The position numbers and the translations under genes are program-made. 64,000 nucleotides of DNA from Luidia sarsii (lineage: Eukaryota > Echinodermata > Asteroidea > Paxillosida > Luidiidae), in the NCBI GenBank assembly GCA_949987565.1, contig OX465107.1, forward strand, positions 20,491,654 through 20,555,653. The letters are read 5' to 3'. Of the stretch, positions 61,001 to 64,000 are shown piece after piece; position 1 is the stretch's first letter; every line of letters begins with the position of its first letter. The notes under the pieces are model-generated. The model was not told the origin of the DNA. It did not search any database and worked only from the letters and a program-made list of their open reading frames with translations.

Positions 61001-62718
61001 TTGTCTCCGAATGTTGTTTCCGCGTACTTTAATATTATTCCCTTCGTTATTAATTTTGATAGTGGTACAAAATGTACATGTATGAATAAAAATCAGAGAA
61101 TACAGGCTCCAAGTTGAGGGTAAAATTGACAAATTTGGACGGCGGTCGAAAAACGCTAGTTTGACTCTCTTTTTTTCTCCGTCATTTTGGCTCGATCTAC
61201 CGCGGCCGCACGGAGCGATTTTAAAGATTTCAACTTCCGATATCTCAAGAAATGAATGAAAAATTGAAATCCTTCTCAAATTTTCCAGAATTTTGGAAAA
61301 TACACTTTAGTTGACCGCGATACTTGAAACATCGGTAGTATAACTGTAATAAACATTAGTTTATTTGTTAGAAAACAACTGTAAGGGCTGGCGAAAGTCT
61401 ACTAATCATTCCACATGTACCGAGTGCACACACAGTCAATTCAAACATGTACATTATTCTTCAAGTTTTGTTGTTCAGTTTACTTGTTAATAAATTATTT
61501 ATACATTGTACATGACTAACAACAAAACTTGCAGTAAAGTTAATTTGATTAATTAATTAATCATTTTTATGTGATTAATTAATTTAATTTAACAGTACAT
61601 GTAATACAAGTTTTGTTGCTATCATTTTGACCGCAGTCGCTAATCGTGAGGCTTCGTTCACGAGAGCGACTTCTTGTTGGTGAAATTTGAACCACCACTA
61701 AAAATACCCTAGCTATAACACTGGTCAGCACAGGTGATGGCATGAGGGAGGCAGGGTACCACACCCCCCCAGGGTACTACGGGCCGAGGACCATCGGCTT
61801 GGATCAGACCGATGAGTAACAGCGAGTACCACTGTGTGGGAGGAGGGGGGAAGTGGCTCATCCGATCAGCATTGAGGGGTGGAGGGTGGGGGGTGGAGGG
61901 TTGGGGGGCTGAATGACCCACATGTCAGAGTGCAAACATTACATGGCCTAGCTGGTCTTCACCCACAGTGATGTGAAGTACCGGTAAACACACAATTGAT
62001 GCTTACCCGGTACAAGAAAGCTTTTTTCAGGCTTCAAGTTGCACAAGAGGAAATCTGGTTTACTCCCATTAAGCATTAACCCTTGAAACTCGCGCACAGA
62101 AATCCAGTACACTTGCTTTAGGGTCAAATTTGGCACTGGTGACAGACCATCATTCCTTCCTCCATGATAATGTGTAGGTTTTTCACTGTTCTCTAGCTAC
62201 TACATGTACAGATGTACATGTATACGTCGTACATGTACATGCACACAATATACATGTACACGTACATCATGTACATGTACATGTACATAGATGTACATGT
62301 AGTTCTCACACTGGCTTGGTCTACACACCTCCTTAATGGTTAGAAGCAATGGAGAAAAAAAAACCAAAACACAGTGAGCTCAAAGGTTGACAAATTAATA
62401 TTTCAAACTTCTACCGGTATGGGCTAGTGCCTGCTTACACTTGTCATACACAATGGCCGACGGAGTTTGAGTTGAGGCCTAAGAAAATTATTTTGATAAT
62501 GATAACAGGTACATGCAGTACAACCAAACTGATTGGGTGGGGGCATCCTGGTCCAACTGCATACATGTACAGTGTACATGTACGGTACACAGTACCCTGT
62601 ACTGCGCATCTGTATGAACATGGCATGACATGTACTTGATGCACTTCCTGTACTCACCAGCACTGTCCTGCTCAGCCAGAGGCTTCGTATCTTCCTCCCC
62701 CTCCTTACTCTTAAACAT
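24887..62718 (-). CDS. ANO7-like: Anoctamin (TMEM16) family membrane protein, ANO7-like; 26 coding positions plus 3 extra alternative exons
   Basis: Seen: joining the exons listed below gives about 901 codons with AG/GT borders and matching phase at every junction. The ATG at 62716-62718 is preceded in frame by TAG and TGA. Domain order is an N-terminal dimerisation domain (about residues 66-275, with [14 protein letters not shown]), TM1 ([13 protein letters not shown]), a Cys-rich outer loop (MCPLCSGRC), TM2 from alternative exons, and the calcium-binding helices TM6-TM8. Known for the family: calcium-activated chloride channels or phospholipid scramblases working as dimers. The six calcium ligands of ANO1 align here to N620, E624, E670, E673, E702 and D706, so calcium gating is expected. 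The C-terminal [12 protein letters not shown] resembles ANO7. Whether it is a channel or a scramblase, and its exact orthology, are not resolved. A last exon beyond 24891 remains possible because the terminal TGA overlaps a good splice donor. Introns are heavily loaded with transposons and satellites. Confidence 0.93.
25143..25430. repeat. CCTAGCAGGACC foldback arms flanking a LINE/SINE-like 3' end
   Basis: 25150-25190 and 25377-25415 are arms of the foldback family in opposite orientation. Between them, 25235-25365 matches 37720-37845 almost exactly (GTTGTCGACCTCCTAGTTGG through CTCATATGCAAGAAGAA), ending in a GAA repeat, as in non-LTR 3' ends. Confidence 0.7.
26062..26161 (-). CDS. Anoctamin exon 25
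   Basis: 100 nt, residues 809-842, [15 protein letters not shown], then [16 protein letters not shown], the C-RYR-(Y/F) and YW---A-RL-fvi--E blocks. Acceptor GTACAG, donor GTGAGC, ends in phase 0. Confidence 0.94.
26400..27080. repeat. ~30-bp minisatellite in anoctamin intron 24
   Basis: Unit CACAAGCTCAGTCTAGCATC and TTCCCAATGG. About 15 regular copies at 26625-27080, with degenerate forms from 26400. The unit is a multiple of 3, so a spurious + open frame with 10-residue repeats runs through it. The array stops about 40 bp from exon 24. Confidence 0.93.
27123..27319 (-). CDS. Anoctamin exon 24, outer loop
   Basis: 197 nt, residues 744-809, [16 protein letters not shown] followed by a hydrophilic loop with sequons NTS and NNT and ending LEC. 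The F-S-FIPR motif is family-wide. Acceptor GGCAG, donor GTCAGT, ends in phase 2. Confidence 0.94.
27408..27572. mobile_element. ~165-bp TIR MITE
   Basis: Left GGGCCGAAGTAAAGAGCTCC is inverted at the right as GGTGCTCTTTACTTCCGCCC. Interior matches part of 465-910. Confidence 0.7.
27823..29785 (+). mobile_element. Kolobok-like DNA transposon, ~1.96 kb, with ~205-bp TIRs and a THAP ORF
   Basis: Seen: left 27823-28027 and right 29581-29785 are inverted copies over about 205 bp with few differences; both outer ends read AGAAGAATGAAACC. TTAA lies immediately outside at 27819-27822 and 29786-29789. A THAP reading frame sits just inside the left TIR. Known: Kolobok transposons combine TTAA target duplication with a THAP domain in their proteins. 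Inference: this is an internally deleted, non-autonomous Kolobok, since no catalytic transposase region is visible in the remaining ~1.2 kb. A TGTACA microsatellite occupies 29170-29345. The element lies in intron 23 of the anoctamin gene. Confidence 0.85.
28131..28394 (+). CDS. THAP-domain protein fragment inside the TTAA transposon
   Basis: 87 codons from ATG. Zinc ligands C4, C9, C60 and H63 ([18 protein letters not shown]) with invariant P25, W37 and F64. All core THAP residues are present, so the DNA-binding domain could fold. It ends at TGA soon after the domain; a splice to a lost downstream exon is possible. Transposon THAP domains bind the element's own ends. Expression is unproven. 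Confidence 0.75.
   Translation: MVYCQAFGCNNASGKKLGKSVHAVPNKAKRPELFGKWAVAIKAEKILNVGYKYSRNDVICSDHFTEEELGSRLTCGPNSPARSREIY
29800..30070. repeat. Cluster of CTAGCCC / GGGCTAG short palindromes
   Basis: At least six copies of TTTACTAGCCC or its inverse GGGCTAGTAAA, often paired as ACTAGCCCACAGGGCTAGT, in T-rich DNA in intron 23. Confidence 0.6.
30346..30398 (-). CDS. Anoctamin exon 23
   Basis: 53 nt, residues 726-743, [17 protein letters not shown], matching the family's G-W--IL--------V--N helix. Acceptor TTGCAG, donor GTAAGT, ends in phase 0. Confidence 0.94.
30465..31398. repeat. 0.93-kb (GGGGGAAGA)n minisatellite filling anoctamin intron 22
   Basis: About 100 copies of a 9-bp purine unit, very regular, with a few variants (GGGGGAGGA; GGGAGAAGA). 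The intron is 1041 bp, so the array makes up about 90 percent of it. The sense RNA would carry a pure pyrimidine run (UCUUCCCCC)n. Long open frames of Gly-Lys-Arg, Leu-Phe-Pro or Pro-Ser-Ser repeats are not genes. Confidence 0.98.
31440..31592 (-). CDS. Anoctamin exon 22, TM7-TM8 core
   Basis: 153 nt, residues 675-726, [40 protein letters not shown] and ARAQDIG. This is the most conserved block of the family; E702 and D706 are the TM8 calcium ligands. Acceptor CGGCAG, donor GTCAGT. The donor lies only about 40 nt from a 0.93-kb minisatellite. Confidence 0.98.
31860..32125. repeat. Degenerate CCCAAACCCAG tandem repeat
   Basis: Repeated CCAAACCCAGCCCAAATCC words in intron 21, ending about 25 bp from exon 21. 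Confidence 0.85.
32152..32291 (-). CDS. Anoctamin exon 21, start of TM7
   Basis: 140 nt, residues 628-675. A basic cytosolic segment ([12 protein letters not shown]) is followed by the W--D-------GL-(K/D)EYLEM motif. E670 and E673 are the TM7 calcium ligands. Acceptor CCCCAG, donor GTAGGT, ends in phase 1. Confidence 0.95.
32950..33047 (-). CDS. Anoctamin exon 20, calcium-ligand helix TM6
   Basis: 98 nt, residues 596-628, [12 protein letters not shown] through [14 protein letters not shown]620 and E624 match the TM6 calcium ligands of ANO1. Acceptor TCACAG, donor GTGAGT, ends in phase 2. Confidence 0.95.
33054..33426. repeat. Purine tract (GGAGGAGCAGGAG) in intron 19
   Basis: Begins immediately before (in + coordinates, after) exon 20's acceptor. 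Purine-rich on +, with two ~100-bp blocks repeated (for example 33125-33165 and 33215-33265). Confidence 0.88.
33792..33846 (-). CDS. Anoctamin exon 19
   Basis: 55 nt, residues 577-595, [18 protein letters not shown], corresponding to the family's PG-Y---FG-R-EEC segment. Acceptor TTGCAG, donor GTGAGA, ends in phase 0. Confidence 0.9.
34151..34262 (-). CDS. Anoctamin exon 18
   Basis: 112 nt, residues 540-577, with [18 protein letters not shown] and SFYVAFFKG, the family's TE--(Y/F)E----K-F-F-FVN segment and following helix. Acceptor CCTCAG, donor GTGAGA, ends in phase 2. Confidence 0.96.
34815..34899. mobile_element. Near-perfect 85-bp palindrome: CCTAGCAGGACC foldback element
   Basis: AAATTTAGTGGGCCTGGCG through CCTTTGACAAAGG and back, with a single mismatch between arms. 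Arms or single-arm copies occur at 1192, 19405, 25150, 25377, 36000, 43620, 49980, 50197, 53655 and 57580. Confidence 0.9.
35103..35139 (-). CDS. Anoctamin exon 17 (37 nt)
   Basis: Residues 528-540, [12 protein letters not shown], matching the family's VY--iA-WLT block after TM3. Acceptor ATTACAG, donor GTATGT, ends in phase 1. Confidence 0.92.
35283..35361. repeat. Palindrome made from an inverted pair of SINE segments
   Basis: CCACCCTGGCAAAGACTA and TAGTTGACTATTTGGG are followed by their inverse CCCTAAATAGTCAACTAGTC. Both arms are the pre-tRNA part of the tRNA-related SINE, and a SINE tail (GGGATCACACCCCTG) follows. Confidence 0.8.
35728..35892 (-). CDS. Anoctamin exon 16, rest of TM2 and TM3
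   Basis: 165 nt, residues 473-527. A hydrophobic run to GVIVYRI completes TM2; [18 protein letters not shown] is TM3. Acceptor TGTCAG, donor GTGAGT, phase 0 on both sides. Confidence 0.96.
36000..37340. repeat. 25-bp tandem array (about 50 copies) grown from a foldback arm
   Basis: Unit CTAGCAAGACCTTCCAAGAA and AGATC. At its left edge the array is continuous with GAGGGCCTAATGTTTCGGTC and CTGATAGGACCTTCC, a diverged arm of the foldback family at 34815. It lies in intron 15, between alternative exon 15D and exon 16. Confidence 0.92.
37715..37850 (+). mobile_element. Non-LTR-like 3' end, copy of 25235-25365
   Basis: GTTGTCGACCTCCTAGTTGG through TTGCTGCTTGCCTCATATGC then AAGAAGAATAA. Near-identical to the copy at 25.3 kb, so a recently active family. 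Confidence 0.7.
38045..38119 (-). CDS. Anoctamin alternative exon 15D (TM2 entry), most diverged
   Basis: 75 nt, phase 0 on both sides, acceptor GTCTAG, donor GTAAGT (not GTGAGA). It encodes [15 protein letters not shown] followed by a Cys- and Phe-rich half-helix ending LFF. It lies 2.3 kb beyond 15C. Its different donor and sequence suggest that 15A-C are younger tandem copies. Confidence 0.88.
39128..39482. repeat. (GAGA)n tract between alternative exons 15C and 15D
   Basis: About 350 bp nearly all purine on +, hence (UCUC)n in the sense pre-mRNA. It lies 1.3 kb upstream (in gene sense) of exon 15D. Confidence 0.93.
40409..40483 (-). CDS. Anoctamin alternative exon 15C (TM2 entry)
   Basis: 75 nt, phase 0 on both sides, acceptor AACCAG, donor GTGAGA. 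It encodes [15 protein letters not shown] followed by a hydrophobic half-helix ending MFM. Only 157 nt separate it from 15B. It is the most basic version before FPR (three arginines in a row). Confidence 0.9.
40641..40715 (-). CDS. Anoctamin alternative exon 15B (TM2 entry)
   Basis: 75 nt, phase 0 on both sides, acceptor TTTTTTTTAG, donor GTGAGA. It encodes [15 protein letters not shown] followed by a hydrophobic half-helix ending AFM. Only 273 nt separate it from 15A. Confidence 0.9.
40989..41063 (-). CDS. Anoctamin alternative exon 15A (TM2 entry)
   Basis: 75 nt, 25 codons, phase 0 on both sides, acceptor CTACCAG, donor GTGAGA. It encodes [15 protein letters not shown] then a hydrophobic run ending IFM. 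It shares EP at positions 3-4 and FPR at 12-14 with three other 75-nt exons, which together fill one position in the protein (residues 448-472). Confidence 0.9.
41605..41762 (-). repeat. Diverged tRNA-related SINE in intron 14
   Basis: Minus strand GGGCAGGACAGCTCAGCTGG then GGGGTTCAAATCCTGGTCCA: A- and B-box regions. Confidence 0.7.
42501..42563 (-). CDS. Anoctamin exon 14
   Basis: 63 nt, residues 427-447, ENCRPEFEA through VNPITK. R-P-F or R-P-EF and NPIT are shared with other anoctamins just before TM2. Acceptor TTGCAG, donor GTACGA, phase 0. It is the constant exon upstream of the alternative set. Confidence 0.92.
42625..42862 (-). repeat. tRNA-related SINE, nearly full copy
   Basis: Minus strand TCTGGATAGCTCAGGTGG, then CTCGGGTTCAAGTCCAG, TTTTCTTTGCC tail, with the ~130-bp shared upstream part (GGGATCAC... 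through TTAATGGTTAAAGGC and CTGACTGGCTCCCCC). Confidence 0.85.
43006..43088 (-). CDS. Anoctamin exon 13
   Basis: 83 nt, residues 399-426, [19 protein letters not shown], matching the family's WKR----L-Y-WDL cytosolic block. Acceptor CTGCAG, donor GTAAGA, ends in phase 0. Confidence 0.95.
43780..43946 (-). CDS. Anoctamin exon 12, outer loop
   Basis: 167 nt, residues 343-399, with [31 protein letters not shown] and a possible N-glycosylation site NYT. It has the extracellular Cys pattern and the FDN-aTVFF block. Acceptor CTGCAG, donor GTGAGT, ends in phase 1. Confidence 0.96.
44040..44462. repeat. ~22-bp tandem repeat CATATGGATATAGAGCCACTATA
   Basis: About 17 imperfect copies, AT-rich, with the array edge about 15 bp from the donor of exon 11. 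Confidence 0.92.
44478..44612 (-). CDS. Anoctamin exon 11, TM1
   Basis: 135 nt, residues 298-343. [20 protein letters not shown] followed by a hydrophobic run is the family's TM1. Acceptor TTCCAG, donor GTGAGT, ends in phase 2. A ~22-bp tandem array lies just downstream in the next intron. Confidence 0.96.
44905..45305. repeat. ~206-bp direct tandem duplication in intron 10
   Basis: AATAGTATCCAATAGTTTCA at 44911 and 45116, and TTGTGATTTGAGTGACTCTT at 45008 and 45218, each in the same order, with GTGTAATAAACTGAAAC near the end of both. Confidence 0.8.
45482..45546 (-). CDS. Anoctamin exon 10
   Basis: 65 nt, residues 277-298, [19 protein letters not shown], the pre-TM1 block. Acceptor ATGCAG, donor GTACTT, ends in phase 2. 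Confidence 0.93.
46452..46564 (-). CDS. Anoctamin exon 9
   Basis: 113 nt, residues 239-276, with [20 protein letters not shown], the near-invariant G---(L/M)---G-Y-aayPLH(E/D)G block of anoctamins, then HGPINDRH. Acceptor GGTAG, donor GTAAGA, ends in phase 0. Confidence 0.95.
46825..46879 (-). CDS. Anoctamin exon 8
   Basis: 55 nt, residues 221-239, [18 protein letters not shown], continuing the dimerisation domain. Acceptor TATTCAG, donor GTGAGT, ends in phase 1. Confidence 0.9.
47065..47275 (-). repeat. tRNA-related SINE
   Basis: Minus strand GGGCTGGATAGCTCAGATGG, then CTCCGGTTCCAGTTCTGG, with upstream segment GGGATCACACCC region included. Confidence 0.83.
47342..47396 (-). CDS. Anoctamin exon 7
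   Basis: 55 nt, residues 202-220, [18 protein letters not shown], the conserved D-FF---RsR segment. Acceptor TTCACAG, donor GTAAGT, ends in phase 0. Confidence 0.9.
47618..47754 (-). CDS. Anoctamin exon 6
   Basis: 137 nt, residues 157-202, including [10 protein letters not shown] and [12 protein letters not shown], which matches the start of the conserved FT-PF block. Acceptor CCTTAG, donor GTAAGT, ends in phase 2. Confidence 0.88.
48055..48305 (-). mobile_element. 3' end of an L2/CR1-like LINE
   Basis: Minus strand reads [14 protein letters not shown], typical of the end of these reverse transcriptases, followed by a UTR and an A-run (TTTTTTTTTTATTAAATGC on +). A relative lies at 24555-24770. 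Confidence 0.6.
48740..48838 (-). CDS. Anoctamin exon 5
   Basis: 99 nt, residues 124-156, containing [18 protein letters not shown] and KVKMPIK, the family's (Y/F)VK(I/L)HAPW block. Acceptor GACAG; the donor GTGCGG is unusual but is the only one that keeps the frame and the family boundary. Phase 0 on both sides. Confidence 0.9.
48842..50249. other. Intron 4, proximal part: no exon seen
   Basis: Only foldback arms at 49980-50025 and 50197-50235 recognised (ATTTTGATCCTAGCATGACC; CCTGGCAGGACC). Confidence 0.5.
50250..50405 (+). repeat. tRNA-related SINE (plus strand)
   Basis: GGGCCGAGTAGCTCAGATGG then CTCGGGTTCAAGTCCTGG; a five-pair acceptor-like stem can form but the anticodon loop is too large for a real tRNA. 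It includes the upstream CGGCAAAGACTA segment. Confidence 0.83.
50406..52904. other. Intron 4, middle: no exon seen
   Basis: Open frames on both strands have no family signature. A poly-C run lies at 52289-52305. Confidence 0.45.
52155..52260. repeat. TGTACA/CTAGTA microsatellite
   Basis: Self-complementary ACATGTACATATGTACAT and ACTACTACTAGTAGTAGTAC; similar patches at 29170, 53310, 53780, 55070-55280, 62210-62310, 62560, 62945 and 63640. Confidence 0.8.
52905..53115 (+). repeat. tRNA-related SINE (plus strand)
   Basis: GGGCTGGATAGCTCAGATGG; the tRNA-like part carries a ~30-nt insertion (GTACACACTGTACGTACATG) before TCAGGTTTAAGTTCCAG. Confidence 0.8.
53116..56480. other. Intron 4, distal part: no exon seen
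   Basis: Contains a pyrimidine-rich stretch (53490-53660), a foldback arm (53655-53700), a G run (54471-54488) and TGTACA patches. No coding block with splice sites recognised apart from the microexon. Confidence 0.45.
55365..55575 (+). repeat. tRNA-related SINE (plus strand)
   Basis: GGGCTGCATAGCTCAGATGG, then AGGATCAAGTCCCAGTTCAG and TTTCCTTTGCC, preceded by the shared upstream ~130 bp from GGGGGTGTGATAC. Confidence 0.83.
56502..56516 (-). CDS. Predicted 15-nt anoctamin microexon (exon 4)
   Basis: The five codons LSNEE lie between a strong acceptor (pyrimidine-rich run ending CTGTCTGCAG) and a near-consensus donor GTAAGTACG. The frame is kept whether it is included or skipped, so it may be alternative. 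It falls between the two blocks of the dimerisation domain, where the family varies. There is no independent evidence for use. Confidence 0.5.
56630..56965. repeat. (GGGACA/GGGAGA)n hexamer minisatellite
   Basis: About 55 units, purine-rich on +, about 120 bp upstream (in gene sense) of the predicted microexon. Open frames on both strands are low-complexity artefacts. Confidence 0.95.
56966..58834. other. Intron 3: no exon seen
   Basis: AT-rich; a foldback arm pair at 57580-57670 (TAGCAGGACCTTTCTAAAAG) and a SINE start at 57777-57830. Confidence 0.5.
58835..59020 (-). CDS. Anoctamin exon 3, start of dimerisation domain
   Basis: 186 nt, residues 57-118. It contains [15 protein letters not shown] and [13 protein letters not shown], the signature opening of the anoctamin dimerisation domain. 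Acceptor CTCCAG, donor GTAAAA; phase 0 on both sides. Confidence 0.92.
59035..59335. repeat. (GAGAGGA)n purine tract next to exon 3
   Basis: Starts about 15 bp from the acceptor of exon 3, so the sense-strand run (TCCTCTC)n leads straight into that acceptor. Confidence 0.93.
59560..60005. repeat. ~46-bp tandem repeat CATTGCCCATGGCAACAGCC
   Basis: About nine copies of CATTGCCCATGGCAACAGCC then ATAGTCACACATCCATAAGG and CTATGG; the first three are nearly identical, later ones vary in length. Confidence 0.92.
60054..60160 (-). CDS. Anoctamin exon 2
   Basis: 107 nt, residues 21-56, a hydrophilic N-terminal segment including [13 protein letters not shown]. Acceptor GTGTAG, donor GTATGT. Phase joins exon 1 (G plus GA) and ends at 0. 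A hAT-like element sits in the intron upstream. Confidence 0.8.
60529..61723. mobile_element. hAT-like DNA transposon, 1195 bp, with perfect 8-bp target duplication
   Basis: Ends CAGTGTTATAGCTA and TAGCTATAACACTG are inverted; GTCAGCAC flanks both sides (60521-60528 and 61724-61731). Eight-bp duplications and ends starting CAG fit the hAT superfamily. No transposase frame is visible, so non-autonomous. Sits in intron 1. Confidence 0.85.
62658..62718 (-). CDS. Anoctamin exon 1 (start codon)
   Basis: 61 nt, residues 1-21, beginning [17 protein letters not shown]. It is acidic, cytosolic and low in conservation. In-frame TAG and TGA lie immediately upstream of the ATG, which fixes the start unless a 5' intron intervenes. 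Donor GTGAGT; it ends in phase 1. Confidence 0.8.
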
Positions 62719-64000
62719 GATTCACTACGACTCCACTTTGCAACCAATACACGAACAGTACCGGTAGAGCTACAAACAAGTACAAACAAACTCAACTAGT
62801 TTGTTCAAATCCAGCAAGTTGGTTCACATCTGTGCTCAGGCAAGCATGTCAAAATCTGAGCTCAGTCATTTCCAAGCGACACAATTCCACCATGCACGGT
62901 ACTCCCACGGAACACAACAATTCAGTCGAGGGTGTTAAAGGGCTAAAAATGTCATGTACAGTACTGTACATGTACTCCCGATGGTACATGTAGTTCTCAG
63001 AACAGTTGTGTGTTGCATCAGCAATACACATGTAATGTACATCAACTTGACAGGAATGAATCAGAGTCTCACGGCCAATGTTTGTGAAATGAAAGCAACT
63101 TTGGCAGCCAACACCAACAAGAACTGATAGTGCCCGGCTTGAGTGAGAGAAAATGCAGTGCCAGCACAAGAGAGCAGTGTTCAAGGCTATGGTACTGACT
63201 GTGCATTTTACTTTGTGTGGCCTTCCACAGACACACCCCCACACAGCTCAAGTTGAACTGTTCCCATACAGCCCTACTAATACTAGCCTGGCCTTATCAT
63301 GCGTGTCAACTTATGGCAGGTCAAATACTTTACTTTTTAGACAGGAAGTGGGGAAGGAAAACTGGACCTGGGAATTTTAGAGTTTTTGACATGATGTTAC
63401 AATTGCATATCCCGTTGACTGAAGATGTACATGTAGCACTATAACGGTGAGTCTGTTTATTGATATGCTGTACGTAACTCTGCTTTATGGGTTAGGCTAT
63501 CCATTGTAAATCTTGAAATCTACAAAGTACATACATGTAGTAATTAAGTTACCAAATAACAACAGGACTGGTGACAGCCATCACAGATGACAAATGTTGG
63601 CAAACTGACAAATTGTAACCTACAATACACAATGTATATTATATACATGTACCTGTACCATACCGGTACCTGGATAGCAGGAAGTAGAGTACATATACAT
63701 ACAGTACATGTGCATGTACAGTACACTGTACAGTAATGTAAAGTATAGTACCGATGTACATCTACACTGTACATGTATGACATGTACAGTAAGTAAATGC
63801 ACCTAATTTACAAACAGAGCAACTATCAAATTGTGTATTTAAGAGAACTACATTGGTTTCATTTCCTTAAACTTATCCATCCATACAACATGGATTTGGT
63901 ACCATCTCTGGCTTGCATGGGTTGTTAAAACAGTACCAGTATTCATACTCATGTGATTGGGTGGGGTAACATGACTACATGTATACAGTCCGTACATGTA
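62719..64000. other. 5' flank of the anoctamin gene; TGTACA-rich, no other gene seen
   Basis: The flank carries repeated TGTACA/ACATGT stretches (for example 62940-63060 and 63630-63790) that are self-complementary microsatellite. No TATA box, CpG-rich promoter or coding exon could be recognised, so the transcription start is not placed. An untranslated first exon further upstream is possible. Confidence 0.5.

Overview
This is animal nuclear DNA with one large intron-rich gene, dense interspersed and satellite repeats, and interstitial TTAGGG-like tracts. The repeat landscape (tRNA-related SINEs, TTAA-flanked and foldback elements, TGTACA microsatellites, CR1/L2-like LINE tails) would fit a marine invertebrate, perhaps a non-vertebrate deuterostome, but I cannot name the species from sequence alone.

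The right-hand 38 kb (about 24.9-62.7 kb, minus strand) holds one gene that I could assemble exon by exon: an anoctamin (TMEM16) membrane protein. The model has 26 coding positions, AG/GT borders throughout, consistent reading phase at every junction, and about 901 residues from an ATG preceded by in-frame stops to a TGA. All six calcium-ligand positions known from the family are present. The C-terminal helix resembles ANO7 most. The most interesting part is coding position 15: four homologous 75-nt phase-0 exons (41.06, 40.72, 40.48 and 38.12 kb) each encode the same 25-residue piece of the approach to and first half of TM2. This predicts mutually exclusive splicing that swaps part of TM2. 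A 15-nt microexon is also predicted at 56.5 kb.

The left-hand 25 kb has no intact gene that I can support. It holds a ~151-bp satellite whose monomers carry tRNA-type A/B-box-like motifs (2.6-4.9 kb), a SINE, a broken and partly triplicated bacterial-type amidase pseudogene (7.0-8.2 kb), two foldback elements with TTAGGG-like cores (9.3-9.7 and 14.1-14.5 kb), 368-bp TTAA-flanked MITEs, and a SINE split twice by two different TIR elements, one carrying a decayed THAP zinc finger (15.8-17.2 kb).

Within the gene's introns lie a ~1.96-kb TTAA-flanked transposon with ~205-bp inverted ends and an intact THAP domain (Kolobok-like), a hAT-like element with a perfect 8-bp target duplication, a ~50-copy 25-bp array that appears to have grown from one arm of a foldback element, and several very long purine/pyrimidine tracts. 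All of those long tracts place the pyrimidine strand in the sense RNA of the anoctamin gene; one lies between alternative exons C and D.
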